NCBI RefSeq assembly: GCF_001280085.1
Contig: NZ_LGED01000194.1
Coordinates: 124,001 to 188,000 of the forward strand
Length of the DNA: 64,000 nucleotides
DNA from: Saccharothrix sp. NRRL B-16348
Lineage (GTDB): Bacteria; Actinomycetota; Actinomycetes; Mycobacteriales; Pseudonocardiaceae
Reading direction: 5' to 3'
The translations under genes were made by a program, and so were the position numbers. Shown here in pieces: positions 35,427 to 44,346 of this stretch; within the stretch, counting starts at the first letter, position 1, and the number at the start of each line of letters is the position of its first letter. The notes below the pieces were generated by a model. That model did not search any database. It worked only from the letters and a program-made list of their open reading frames with translations, and was not told the DNA's origin.

Positions 35427-36246
35427 AGATACCCTCCACCGCCCCCGCGGCGATCGCGGTGACGACCTTGAACGCCTGCATCGCCAGGGTCATGGATGCG
35501 GCGTCGAACCCGACCCGGCGTGCTCCGATCTGCTCCACCGTAGGGACCACCGCCGCGGCGGCGGCCAGGTGGGTGGCGTCGAACTCCACTTCGACCCGGT
35601 GCGGCGCGACGGCGGCCGGTCCCCGTCCGGCGCGGCCCATGGCCGTCCGGGCGGCCGCGGTGATCAGCTCGGAGGTGACCCGCGGGGGCGAGCAGACGGC
35701 GGCGTAGCGGCTGACGCACTCCTTGACGGCGACGAACCCGGCGCCGGGCGCGTAGTCGCGGGCGTCGTCGCACGCCTTGTCGTCGCCGGTCACGAGCAGC
35801 ACGGGGACGCCGTGCTCGGCGGCCAGCGCGGCGTTGAGCCTGCCCTCGCTCGCGGGCACGCCGTCGAGCCAGACACCGGTGATGGAGTTCTCCAGGTAGG
35901 TGTGCGCGAGCACGCCCTCCTGGCCCGCGCCCGCGTGGTAGCCGAGGAACACCACGCCGTCCACGCCGGAGTCGACGCCCTGCATCATCGACAGCGGCTT
36001 GTGCCGCCCGGTGAGCAGCCGTGCCCGGGTGTCGAGGTCTTCCAGCAGGAGGTTGCGCTGGGACGAGTGTGCCTCGTTGACGAGCACGTCGGTCGCGCCG
36101 CCCGCGTGGACGCCCGCGACGCAGGCGTTGACGTCGCCGGTGAACAGCCGGCGGAACCGCTGCCACTGCTCGGTCTGCGGGACGACGTCGGCGGTCCAGG
36201 TGACCCCCGTCGCCCCTTCCATGTCCGCCGAGATCAAGATCCGCAT
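35419..36246 (-). CDS. M55-family D-aminopeptidase (DppA-like)
   Basis: A 275-residue zinc aminopeptidase. N-terminal RILISADMEGATGV carries the metal-binding Asp and Glu of DppA; VLVNEAHSSQRNL, VFLGYHAGAGQEGVLAHTY and SEGRLNAALAAEHGVPV match the remaining conserved blocks with His ligands. The family releases D-amino acids from peptides such as D-Ala-D-Ala or cell-wall turnover products, as a decameric cytosolic assembly. Divergent from the dpp-type transporter, mirroring the Bacillus dpp operon in which DppA and the importer are linked. Confidence 0.88.
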   Translation of the reverse strand: MRILISADMEGATGVTWTADVVPQTEQWQRFRRLFTGDVNACVAGVHAGGATDVLVNEAHSSQRNLLLEDLDTRARLLTGRHKPLSMMQGVDSGVDGVVFLGYHAGAGQEGVLAHTYLENSITGVWLDGVPASEGRLNAALAAEHGVPVLLVTGDDKACDDARDYAPGAGFVAVKECVSRYAAVCSPPRVTSELITAAARTAMGRAGRGPAAVAPHRVEVEFDATHLAAAAAVVPTVEQIGARRVGFDAASMTLAMQAFKVVTAIAAGAVEGIYG

Positions 36247-36340
36247 GGGTTCACCGTACCGAGGCGATGTCGGTTCTTGACGTGTGCCACGACGTAGTGG
36301 TTACTTCTTGACTTCCACTCACGGGCGGGAGGCGGTCACT

Positions 36341-38122
36341 GTGGGTATCCGGCGATTCGGCGCGGTCACGGCGGCGATGACATTGGTGGTCTTGCTCGCG
36401 CCGACACCGGCGCAGGCGCAACAGGCGGTGACCCTGCGGGTGGCGATCACCCAGCAGGTGGATTCGCTCAACCCGTTCCTGTCGGTCTTCCAGGCGGGCA
36501 CCGAGGTCGGCAGGCTCATGTACGACTACCTGACCGCCTACGACGTGAAGGACCAGCGCCCCGTGGAGGGCCTGGCCGACCAGTGGGAGTCGTCGGAGGA
36601 CCGGCTGACCTGGACCTTCCACGTGCCCGAGGGCAAGAAGTGGTCCGACGGGCAGCCGATCACCGCCGAGGACGTCGCGTTCACCTACGACCTGATGATG
36701 CGCGACGAGACCGCCGCCACCGCCAACGGCAGCTTCACCGCCGACTTCGAGTCGGTGACCGCGACCGACGACCGCACCCTGGTGATCAAGACCAAGCAGC
36801 CGCAGGCGACGATGCTGGCGCTGGACGTGCCGATCGTGCCCGCGCACGTGTGGTCGAAGGTCGCCGACATCGGCGAGTACCGCAACGACCAGACGCCCGT
36901 CGTGGGCAGCGGGCCGTTCATCCTCACCGAGTACCGGGCCAACGAGTTCATCCGGTTCAAGGCGAACAAGGACTACTGGCGCGGCGCGCCGAAGTACGAC
37001 GAGCTGACGTTCACCTACTACAAGACCGCCGACGCCGCGGTGCAGGCGTTGACCAAGGGCGAGGTCGACCTGGTCAACCGGATGGGGCCGGCGCAGTTCG
37101 ACTCGCTGAAGGACAAGGACGGCATCACGCGCAACCAGGCGCAGGGCCGCCGCTTCAACGAGATCGTGATCAACTCGGGGGCGGCGACGCGCACCGGTGA
37201 GCCGATCGGCGACGGGCACCCGGCGTTGAAGGACGTCGTGGTGCGCCGGGCGATCGCCAAGTCGCTGGACCTCGACGCGATCATCGCCAAGGTCAACGGC
37301 GGCTACGCGCAGCGCGGCACCGGCCCGATCCCGCCGGTGTTCGGCGACTACCACCTCAAGCCGGAGCCCGCGCACCCCTACGACCCGGCCGCGGCGAACG
37401 CCGAGCTGGACCGGGCCGGGTACGCGCGTGGCGCGGACGGCATCCGCGTCTCGCCGCAGGGCAGGCGGATGGAGCTGCGGCTGCTCGGGCACGCCAGCCG
37501 CGCCTACGACGAGCAGACCGGCGAGTTCGTCAAGCGGTCGCTGGCCGACCTGGGCATCGTGGTCGACGTGCAGATCGTGTCGGACAACCAGCTCAACGAG
37601 GCCGGCACGGCCGGGACGTTCGACCTGCAGTTCTCCGGCTGGGGCACCAACCCCGACCCGGACTTCATCCTGTCGCTGCACACGTGCGGCCAGCGGCCCA
37701 ACGCCGACGGCAAGGGCGGCACCACCGACACGTTCTTCTGCGACGCCGAGTACGACGCCCTCTACGCGCAGCAGCGCGCCGAGTTCGACCCGGCCAAGCG
37801 CCGCGAGCTGGTGTTGAAGATGCAGCAGCGGTTCTACGACCAGGTGCCGGCCGTCGTCCTGGGCTACGACAACGCGCTGGAGGCCTACCGCAGCGACAAG
37901 TTCGCCTCGTTCCCCGTGCAGCCCGACCCGGGCGGCGTGATCATGGCCCAGAACGGCGTGTGGGGGTACTACGGCGCGACGCCGGTCGCGTCGGCGGGCT
38001 CGGACACCGGCTCGAACACCGGCCTGGTGCTGGGTGTGGTCGGCGGCGCGCTGGTCGTGCTCGTGGGCGGCGCGTGGCTCATCGGCCGGCGGCGCGGGCT
38101 GCGCGCGGAGGACCGCGAGTGA
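36341..38122 (+). CDS. Oligopeptide ABC transporter substrate-binding protein with C-terminal membrane anchor
   Basis: A 593-residue SBP_bac_5 protein. The signal peptide ends near APTPAQA/QQ; domain signatures include DSLNPFLSVF, GLADQWESSEDRLTWTFHV and WSDGQPITAEDVAFTYDLM. Unlike most family members it is not a lipoprotein: there is no lipobox, but the C-terminus carries a Gly/Ala/Val/Leu transmembrane helix (about 560-585) and a basic RRRGLRAEDRE tail, so it should be anchored at its C-terminal end. GTG 36341 has GGGAGG eight bases upstream. First of four overlapping transporter genes. Confidence 0.9.
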   Translation: MGIRRFGAVTAAMTLVVLLAPTPAQAQQAVTLRVAITQQVDSLNPFLSVFQAGTEVGRLMYDYLTAYDVKDQRPVEGLADQWESSEDRLTWTFHVPEGKKWSDGQPITAEDVAFTYDLMMRDETAATANGSFTADFESVTATDDRTLVIKTKQPQATMLALDVPIVPAHVWSKVADIGEYRNDQTPVVGSGPFILTEYRANEFIRFKANKDYWRGAPKYDELTFTYYKTADAAVQALTKGEVDLVNRMGPAQFDSLKDKDGITRNQAQGRRFNEIVINSGAATRTGEPIGDGHPALKDVVVRRAIAKSLDLDAIIAKVNGGYAQRGTGPIPPVFGDYHLKPEPAHPYDPAAANAELDRAGYARGADGIRVSPQGRRMELRLLGHASRAYDEQTGEFVKRSLADLGIVVDVQIVSDNQLNEAGTAGTFDLQFSGWGTNPDPDFILSLHTCGQRPNADGKGGTTDTFFCDAEYDALYAQQRAEFDPAKRRELVLKMQQRFYDQVPAVVLGYDNALEAYRSDKFASFPVQPDPGGVIMAQNGVWGYYGATPVASAGSDTGSNTGLVLGVVGGALVVLVGGAWLIGRRRGLRAEDRE

Positions 38123-39075
38123 TCCGGCACCTGGCGGGCAAGGTCGGCGGCGCGCTGGTCAGCCTGCTGTTCGTGGTGGCGCTGGGGTTCCTGCTGTTCC
38201 GGGTGATCCCCGGCGACCCGGTGGTCGCGATGACCCGCGGCCGGCCGGTGACCGGCGACCAGCTCGCCGAGCTGCGCGCGCGGCTGGGCGTGGACAAGCC
38301 GTTGGACGAGCAGTTCGTCGACTACCTCACCGCGGCGCTGCGCGGCGACTTCGGCACGTCCTACGTCTACAGCCGGCCGGTGCTGGAGCTGATCGGCGAA
38401 AGGCTGTGGCCGACCGTGCTGCTGACCGGCACGTCCACCGTGCTGGCCGTGGTGATCGGGCTGTGGCTGGGCATCCGCGGCGCGTGGCGGCGCGGATCCC
38501 GGTCCGACCGGGTCTCCACCGGGCTGGCGCTGGCGCAGTGGGCGATGCCGACGTTCTGGCTGGGCATGCTGCTGTCGCTGGCCACCGGCGACCTGTTCCC
38601 CAGCGGCGGCATGCGGTACCCGGACACCCCGCCGGACTTCCTGTCCCAGGCGGTGGACGTGGCCCACCACATGGTGCTGCCGTGCCTGACCATGATCGCG
38701 GTGGTCTACGCGCAGTACCTGCTGGTGATGCGGTCGTCGTTGCTGGAGGAGATGCACGCCGACTACCTCACGACGGCGCGGGCGAAGGGGCTGCGCGACG
38801 ACCTGGTGCGGCGGCGGCACGCCGTGCCCAACGCGTTGCTGCCGACCGTGACGCTGGTGTTCCTGCACCTGGGGCTCGTGGTGTCGGGCGCGATCACGGT
38901 CGAGACGGTGTTCTCCTGGCCCGGGCTGGGGCTGTTGACCTACGAGGCGCTGACCGGCCCGGACCTGCCGCTGCTGCAGGGCACGTTCGTGGTGCTGGCG
39001 GGAGCGGTGATCACCATGAACGTGTTCGCGGACCTGCTGTACCGGGTCCTGGACCCGCGGGTGCGTGCGTCGTGA
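38119..39075 (+). CDS. Oligopeptide ABC transporter permease (DppB type)
   Basis: A 318-residue inner-membrane permease with six predicted helices and the N-terminal signature FRVIPGDPVVAMTRGRPV of the OppB/DppB group. The EAA loop (LTTARAKGLRDDLVRRRHAVPNALLP) that contacts the ATPase is near residue 215. GTG start overlaps the binding-protein stop (GTGA). Forms the channel with the next gene product. Confidence 0.92.
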   Translation: MIRHLAGKVGGALVSLLFVVALGFLLFRVIPGDPVVAMTRGRPVTGDQLAELRARLGVDKPLDEQFVDYLTAALRGDFGTSYVYSRPVLELIGERLWPTVLLTGTSTVLAVVIGLWLGIRGAWRRGSRSDRVSTGLALAQWAMPTFWLGMLLSLATGDLFPSGGMRYPDTPPDFLSQAVDVAHHMVLPCLTMIAVVYAQYLLVMRSSLLEEMHADYLTTARAKGLRDDLVRRRHAVPNALLPTVTLVFLHLGLVVSGAITVETVFSWPGLGLLTYEALTGPDLPLLQGTFVVLAGAVITMNVFADLLYRVLDPRVRAS

Positions 39076-39956
39076 CGGCGATCGCGTGGCAGCGGCGGCA
39101 GGCCGCGGCGCGGGCGACGTGGCGGGAGTTCGCCTCCCAGCGCGGCGGCCTGGCCGGGCTGATCGGGTTGGCGGTGATCACGCTGCTGGCGGTGCTGGCG
39201 CCGTGGGTGACCGACGCGTCCGGGCTGGACGTGACGCGGGTGACCGCGCGGCCGTGGGAGCCGCCGTCGTCCTCGCATTGGCTGGGCACCGACCACAACG
39301 GGCGCTCGGTGCTGCTGCTGACCTGGTGGGGCACCCGGATCTCGCTGGTCGTGGGGCTCGCGGCGACCGTGTTGTCGGTGCTGATCGGTACCGTGGTCGG
39401 GATCGCGGCGGCCCACTTCGGCGGGTGGGTGTCGGCGGTGCTGATGCGGTTCACCGACTTCTTCCTGGTGCTGCCGTCGTTGGTGCTGGCGATCGCGCTG
39501 TCGACCGTGCTGCCGCGCGGGCTCGGCACGATCGTGCTGGCGATCGGGGTGACGTCGTGGCCGGCGACGGCGCGGCTGGTGCGGGCCCAGACGCTGGCGG
39601 TGGAGGCGCGGCCGTTCATCGAGCGGTCCCGCGCGTTGGGCGGCGGGCACGGGCACGTGATCGGGCGGCACGTGCTGCCCGCCGTGCTGCCGCTGGTGTT
39701 CGTGAACACGACGTTGACGGTGGCCAGCGCGATCGTGGCGGAGTCGACCCTGTCGTTCCTGGGGTTGGGCGACCCGACGCGGGTGTCGTGGGGGTCGCTG
39801 CTGCACGCGGCGAACATGCACGGCGCCGTGTCGCAGCGTGCGTGGTGGTTCCTGGTGCCGCCGGGGCTGGGCGTGGTGTGCGTGGTGCTGGCGTTCACGC
39901 TGTGCGGGCGGGCCCTGGAGACGGTGCTCAACCCGCGGCTGAAGGGGGAGCGGTGA
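39072..39956 (+). CDS. Oligopeptide ABC transporter permease (DppC type)
   Basis: A 294-residue permease. The N-terminal OppC region precedes HWLGTDHNGRSVLLLTWWG, the signature of DppC/OppC proteins, and the EAA loop IERSRALGGGHGHVIGRHVLPAVLP lies near residue 190. GTG start overlaps the DppB stop by four bases. Partner of DppB and of the fused ATPase. Confidence 0.92.
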   Translation: MTAIAWQRRQAAARATWREFASQRGGLAGLIGLAVITLLAVLAPWVTDASGLDVTRVTARPWEPPSSSHWLGTDHNGRSVLLLTWWGTRISLVVGLAATVLSVLIGTVVGIAAAHFGGWVSAVLMRFTDFFLVLPSLVLAIALSTVLPRGLGTIVLAIGVTSWPATARLVRAQTLAVEARPFIERSRALGGGHGHVIGRHVLPAVLPLVFVNTTLTVASAIVAESTLSFLGLGDPTRVSWGSLLHAANMHGAVSQRAWWFLVPPGLGVVCVVLAFTLCGRALETVLNPRLKGER

Positions 39957-41542
39957 GCAGCCTGCTGGAGTTGCGCGACCTGAGCGTGCACTACCGGACC
40001 GCGCGTGGCGAGGCGACCGCGGTGCGGTCGGTGTCGCTGGAGCTGGAGGCCGGGCAGACGCTGGGGTTGGCGGGGGAGTCGGGGTGCGGCAAGTCGACCG
40101 TGGCGATGTCGGTGCTGCGGTTGCTGCCGCGCAACGCCCGCGTCGAGGGCGAGGTGCTGCTCGACGGCGAGGACGTGCAAGGCATGTCGTGGGGCCGGCT
40201 GCGGGCGGTGCGGTGGGCGGCGGCGTCGGTGGTGTTCCAGGGCGCGATGCACGCGTTGAACCCGGTGCACCGGGTCGGTGAGCAGATCGCCGAGCCGATG
40301 CGGCTGCACGGCGTCACCGGGTCGGTGTCGGCGCTGCTGGACCAGGTGGAGCTGCCGGCGCGGGCGGCGCGGGCGTACCCGCACGAGCTGTCGGGTGGGC
40401 AGAAGCAGCGGGTGATGATCGCGATGGCGCTGGCGTGCGAACCGCGCCTGGTGATCGCGGACGAGCCGACCACGGCGCTGGACGTCGTGGTGCAGGCGCA
40501 GGTGCTGGACGTGCTCAAGCGGCTGGTGTCCGAGCGCGGGATCGGGCTGGTGATGATCAGCCACGACCTGTCCGTGCTGGCCTCGACGTGCGACCGGCTG
40601 GCCGTGATGCGGTACGGGCAGGTGGTGGAGGAAGGTCCGGCGCGGGAGGTGATCGCGTCGCCGACCCACCCGCACACGCAGGCGTTGGCGGCGGCGTTCC
40701 CGACCGTGGGCGATCCGGCGTCGCGGCACGTCACGCCGTCCGAAGCACCGTCGGACGGGCCGGTGCTGCTGCGAGCTTCGGGCGTGCGCGTGTCCTTCGG
40801 CGCGACGGAGGCCGTGGCCGGGGTCGATCTGGAGGTGCGGGCGGGCGAGATCGTCGCGCTGGTCGGGCAGTCCGGCTCGGGCAAGACCACGTTGGCCCGC
40901 ACGTTGCTCGGCCTGCAACGGCCCACGGCGGGCCGGGTGCTGTTCGAGGGCGTCGGACTCCCCCGGTCGGCGTCGGGACTGCGCGCGTACCGGCGGCAGG
41001 TGCAGCTGGTGCTGCAGGACCCGACGAGCGCGCTCAACCCGCGGCACTCGGTGTACGAGGCCGTCGCCGAGGGGCTGCGCATCCACCGGGTGCCCGGCGA
41101 CGAGGCGGCTCGGGTCGCCGAGGCGTTGTCGCAGGCCGAACTGCGGCCGCCGGAGCTGTTCTTCCCGTCGTTGCCGCACGAGCTGTCCGGCGGCCAGCGC
41201 CAACGCGTGGTGATCGCGGGCGCGTTGGCGCTGGGTCCGCGGCTGCTGATCGCCGACGAGCCGGTGGCGTCGCTGGACGCCTCCGTGCGCGGCGAGATCC
41301 TGGCGCTGCTGCTGCGGCTGCGCCGTGAGCTGGGCCTGGCCGCGCTGGTGATCACCCACGACCTCGGGTTGGCGTGGACGATCGCCGACCGGGTCGCGGT
41401 GATGTACCAGGGCGAGTTGGTGGAGCAGGGCACGGTCGAGCAGGTGCTGCTGTCACCGCGGCACGACTACACGCGCACGCTGCTCGCGGCCGTGCCTCAC
41501 GACCAGCGCAGCACCCGGCCGAACTGGACCAACTCGCCGTAG
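39953..41542 (+). CDS. Fused double ABC ATPase (DppD-DppF type)
   Basis: A 529-residue protein with two complete nucleotide-binding domains. First: Walker A GESGCGKST, signature LSGGQKQR, Walker B LVIADEPTTALD. Second (from about 270): GQSGSGKTT, LSGGQRQR, LLIADEPVASLD. The oligopeptide-type C-terminal tails (SPTHPHTQALAAAFP and SPRHDYTRTLLAAVP) follow each domain. Both ATPases needed for peptide import are thus on one polypeptide. GTG start overlaps the DppC stop. Its last 46 bases overlap the convergent SDR gene. Confidence 0.92.
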   Translation: MSSLLELRDLSVHYRTARGEATAVRSVSLELEAGQTLGLAGESGCGKSTVAMSVLRLLPRNARVEGEVLLDGEDVQGMSWGRLRAVRWAAASVVFQGAMHALNPVHRVGEQIAEPMRLHGVTGSVSALLDQVELPARAARAYPHELSGGQKQRVMIAMALACEPRLVIADEPTTALDVVVQAQVLDVLKRLVSERGIGLVMISHDLSVLASTCDRLAVMRYGQVVEEGPAREVIASPTHPHTQALAAAFPTVGDPASRHVTPSEAPSDGPVLLRASGVRVSFGATEAVAGVDLEVRAGEIVALVGQSGSGKTTLARTLLGLQRPTAGRVLFEGVGLPRSASGLRAYRRQVQLVLQDPTSALNPRHSVYEAVAEGLRIHRVPGDEAARVAEALSQAELRPPELFFPSLPHELSGGQRQRVVIAGALALGPRLLIADEPVASLDASVRGEILALLLRLRRELGLAALVITHDLGLAWTIADRVAVMYQGELVEQGTVEQVLLSPRHDYTRTLLAAVPHDQRSTRPNWTNSP

Positions 41543-42327
41543 TGCTCCGGGCGGCGCGCCCCGAGCGCCAGGTCGAGCACCGGCTTCGCCGCCTCGGCCG
41601 GACTGGCCGCGCCGCTCATGTCGGAGAACCACGGTCGGGAGGCGTCGGTGTCGACCAGGCCGGGGCAGACCGCGGCGATCAGCGTGCCGGCGGCCGTGTC
41701 GTCGTCGCGGCGTTCGGCGGCCACCGCGCGCACGGCGGCGACCTGGCCCACCTTGGACGGGATGTTGATCCAGTCCGGCCAGCCCTGGGCGGCCGCGGTG
41801 CCGTCGAGCACGGCGTCGCGCCAGGCGAGCATCGTGGCGTCGACGTCGTCCAGCGACCGTGCGGCGAAGTGCCCGTGCAGGTGGCGGGGCAGTTGGCGCA
41901 CGGTGCCGAAGGAGCTGGCCACCACCAGCAGCGCGCCGCCGGGGCGCAGCAGCGGGGTGAACGCGCGGAGCATGTGCGTGGTGCCCAGGTTGTTGGTGTC
42001 CACGAACGGGCCGACCTGCTCGCCCCACGACGCGCCGGGCGTGAGCCGGGCGGCGGCGTTGGAGAGCACCACGTCCACGCCGCCGTGGCGTTCGCGCAGG
42101 TCGTCGGCGAAGGCGGCGACGGCGTGCTCGTCGCTGACGTCCAGCACGTGGGTCCGGATGGCGTCGTGGTCGATGCGCGCGGCGGCGTCGGCGACCCGGC
42201 CGGCGTGGCGGCCGGTGAGGTAGACGACGTCGGACGGGGCGGCGCGGTGCGCGAGGCCTTCGGCGAGGGCGAAACCCAGGCCCTGGTTGGCGCCGGTGAC
42301 GACGGAGATGCGGGTCATGTCGGCCAT
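41497..42327 (-). CDS. Short-chain dehydrogenase/reductase
   Basis: An SDR of 273-276 residues. The nucleotide site is VTGANQGLGFALAEGL (TGxxxGxG), NNAG is replaced by LSNAAAR, and the expected Ser and YxxxK active-site elements are atypical: VASSFGTV supplies the Ser, while the position of Tyr-x3-Lys reads as INIPSKVGQ, so catalysis may be altered. Start uncertain: ATG 42327 or 42318, with neither having a strong ribosome binding site. A 16-base palindrome lies just upstream. Follows the HxlR gene in the same direction after 185 bases. Confidence 0.75.
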   Translation of the reverse strand: MADMTRISVVTGANQGLGFALAEGLAHRAAPSDVVYLTGRHAGRVADAAARIDHDAIRTHVLDVSDEHAVAAFADDLRERHGGVDVVLSNAAARLTPGASWGEQVGPFVDTNNLGTTHMLRAFTPLLRPGGALLVVASSFGTVRQLPRHLHGHFAARSLDDVDATMLAWRDAVLDGTAAAQGWPDWINIPSKVGQVAAVRAVAAERRDDDTAAGTLIAAVCPGLVDTDASRPWFSDMSGAASPAEAAKPVLDLALGARRPEHYGELVQFGRVLRWS

Positions 42328-42342
42328 GATCGCGCACATCCA

Positions 42343-42358
42343 GGAACCGTTCGGTTCC
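42343..42358. promoter_or_regulatory. Palindromic operator upstream of SDR gene
   Basis: GGAACCG (42343-42349), TT, CGGTTCC (42352-42358): perfect 7-base arms. It sits 16-31 bases before the likely SDR start. The HxlR regulator encoded upstream is a candidate ligand. The rest of the 185-base gap holds TTCAACC...GGTTGAA arms too far apart to interpret. Confidence 0.6.
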
Positions 42359-42512
42359 CGCCTTCCACCCCCTCTGAACTGCACATTCTCCGACTACCGA
42401 CTTCACGAACGGGTGATTGTGGCGGGGCCTTCAACCAAAACGCCGTTATCGCCAACCTGAAACGTCGGTTGAAACAACGAGGCCGGCAACCAACCCCTGC
42501 CCCGCCCACCCA

Positions 42513-43130
42513 CTACCCGCCCGCGTTCGACCCGACCACGTGCTGCCGGATCTCCTGCTGGTGGGTGTCGAGCTGCCGGGTGTCGAGCGCTGCGGCCTGA
42601 CGGCCGTCGACCAGCCCGGCCTGGCCGGTGTCGCACTGCGCGGCGTGGCTGGTGTCGAGCGGTGCGGCCTGCCGCCGGCCATCGGACGGCGCGGCGAGCT
42701 GCCGGGTATCGGTCGCCGGAGTGTGCTGCCGGGTGCCGGTCGCCGCCGCCGCGGCGTGCTGCTCGACGCCCGCCGGACCGGCTTGCCGTCCAGCGTCCGG
42801 AGGCCCTGCCTGCTGCCTCGCGTCGAGCAGCTCGCCGGTGTGTTCCTCGGCCCACGCCGCGAGCGCGCGGACGGGGGTGAGCAGCGAACGGCCGAGACCG
42901 GTCAGCTCGTGCCACCCGTCCGCGCTCGTCAGCAGCCCGTTGCCGCGCAGCCGGGCCAGGGTCTGGGTGAGCATCTTGTTGCTGATGCCGCCGATCCGGT
43001 CCAGCAACTCCCCGTACCGCAGCGGCCCGTCGCCGAGGGCGACGACGACCACCACCGACCAGGTGTGCCCGACGACCTCCAGGGTGGTGCGGGCGGGGCA
43101 GTCGGCGAGGAACACGTCGAAGTCGCTCAC
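42513..43130 (-). CDS. HxlR-family transcriptional regulator with long repetitive tail
   Basis: A 205-residue protein. Residues 1-100 are a complete HxlR winged helix (CPARTTLEVVGHTWSVVVVVALGDGPLRYGEL, GGISNKMLTQTLARLRGNGLL, in parts). The remaining 100 residues are a Gln/Ala/Thr/Asp-rich low-complexity tail with repeated DTRQ, DGRRQA and LDTRQL units, absent from usual 110-130-residue HxlR proteins. Third-position GC stays high through the tail, so it is genuinely coding. GTG start four bases after the acyl-CoA dehydrogenase stop places it in that operon. Confidence 0.85.
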   Translation of the reverse strand: MSDFDVFLADCPARTTLEVVGHTWSVVVVVALGDGPLRYGELLDRIGGISNKMLTQTLARLRGNGLLTSADGWHELTGLGRSLLTPVRALAAWAEEHTGELLDARQQAGPPDAGRQAGPAGVEQHAAAAATGTRQHTPATDTRQLAAPSDGRRQAAPLDTSHAAQCDTGQAGLVDGRQAAALDTRQLDTHQQEIRQHVVGSNAGG

Positions 43131-43134
43131 CCCG

Positions 43135-44346
43135 TCACAAATACCGCTTGAGCTCCCGCTTCGCCAACGACATCCGGTGCACCTCGTCGGGGCCGTCGGC
43201 CAGGCGCAGCGTCCGCGCCGCCGCCCACAGCTCGGCCAGCGGGAAGTCCTGGCTCACGCCGCCGGCGCCGTGCGCCTGGATCGCCTTGTCCAGCACCCAC
43301 TCCGCCATGAGCGGCGTGCCGATCTTGATGGCCTGGATCTCGGTGTGCGCGCCCTTGTTGCCGACGGTGTCCATCAGCCACGCCGTCTTGAGCACCAGCA
43401 GCCTGGCCTGCTCGATCCGCACCCGGGACTCGGCGATCCACTCCTGCACGACGCCCTGGCGCGCGATCGGCTGGCCGAACGCGACGCGGGAAATCGCGCG
43501 GCGGCACAGGAGTTCCAGCGCGCGTTCCGCGATGCCGATCAGCCGCATGCAGTGGTGGATGCGGCCGGGGCCGAGGCGGGCCTGGGCGATCGCGAAGCCC
43601 TCGCCCTCGCCGGCGATCAGGTTGTCGGCGGGCACGCGGACGTTGTCGAAGACGATCTCGGCGTGCCCGCCGTGCGAGGCGTCGGTGTAGCCGAACACGC
43701 GCATGCCGCGCTTGACGTGCACGCCGGGCGTGTCGCGCGGCACCAGGATCATCGCCTGCTGACGGTGCCGTTCGGCGTCGGGGTCGGTCTTGCCCATCAC
43801 GATGAAGATCGCGCAGTTGGGGTTCATCGCACCGGACGACCACCACTTGCGGCCGTTGATGACGTACTCGTCGCCGTCGCGGGTGATGCTGGTGGCGATG
43901 TTGGTGGCGTCGGAGGACGCGACGTCCGGCTCGGTCATGCAGAACGCCGACCGGATCTCGCCGTCCAACAAGGGGCGCAGCCACTGCTTCTTCTGCTGCT
44001 CGGTGCCGAACATCGCCAGCACCTCCATGTTCCCGGTGTCCGGCGCGGCGCAGTTGAGCGCCTCGGGCGCCAGGTGCGGGCTGCGGCCGGTGATCTCGGC
44101 CAGCGGCGCGTACTGCAGGTTCGTCAGGCCGCCGCCGTGGTCGGGGTCGGGCAGGAACAGGTTCCACAGACCCTGCCGGCGCGCCTCGGCCTTCAGCTCC
44201 TCCAGCACCGCCGGACGCGCCCACGGGTCCTCGGCGTCGGCCAACTGCTGTTCGGCGACCGGTTCGGCGGGGTAGACGAACTCGTCCATGAACCGCAGCA
44301 GCGTGCCGCGCAGTTCCTCGGTCTTGGCGTCGTAGGCGAAGTCCAT
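43135..44346 (-). CDS. Acyl-CoA dehydrogenase (ACAD10/11-like)
   Basis: A 403-residue FAD enzyme for alpha,beta-dehydrogenation of acyl-CoA. Conserved segments: [16 protein letters not shown] (flavin contact), [16 protein letters not shown], and [26 protein letters not shown]; the catalytic base segment near [20 protein letters not shown]. It is closest in pattern to ACAD10/ACAD11 and mycobacterial FadE36-associated enzymes. Start ATG overlaps the phosphotransferase stop by one base (TGATG). Part of the HAD, kinase, dehydrogenase operon. Confidence 0.9.
   Translation of the reverse strand: MDFAYDAKTEELRGTLLRFMDEFVYPAEPVAEQQLADAEDPWARPAVLEELKAEARRQGLWNLFLPDPDHGGGLTNLQYAPLAEITGRSPHLAPEALNCAAPDTGNMEVLAMFGTEQQKKQWLRPLLDGEIRSAFCMTEPDVASSDATNIATSITRDGDEYVINGRKWWSSGAMNPNCAIFIVMGKTDPDAERHRQQAMILVPRDTPGVHVKRGMRVFGYTDASHGGHAEIVFDNVRVPADNLIAGEGEGFAIAQARLGPGRIHHCMRLIGIAERALELLCRRAISRVAFGQPIARQGVVQEWIAESRVRIEQARLLVLKTAWLMDTVGNKGAHTEIQAIKIGTPLMAEWVLDKAIQAHGAGGVSQDFPLAELWAAARTLRLADGPDEVHRMSLAKRELKRYL

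Noticed and set aside
39065..41542. DppC frame read through into the ATPase gene as one long fusion
   Set aside because: The 5' part of that frame is the shadow of DppC; the real ATPase begins at GTG 39953 in a GTGA overlap.
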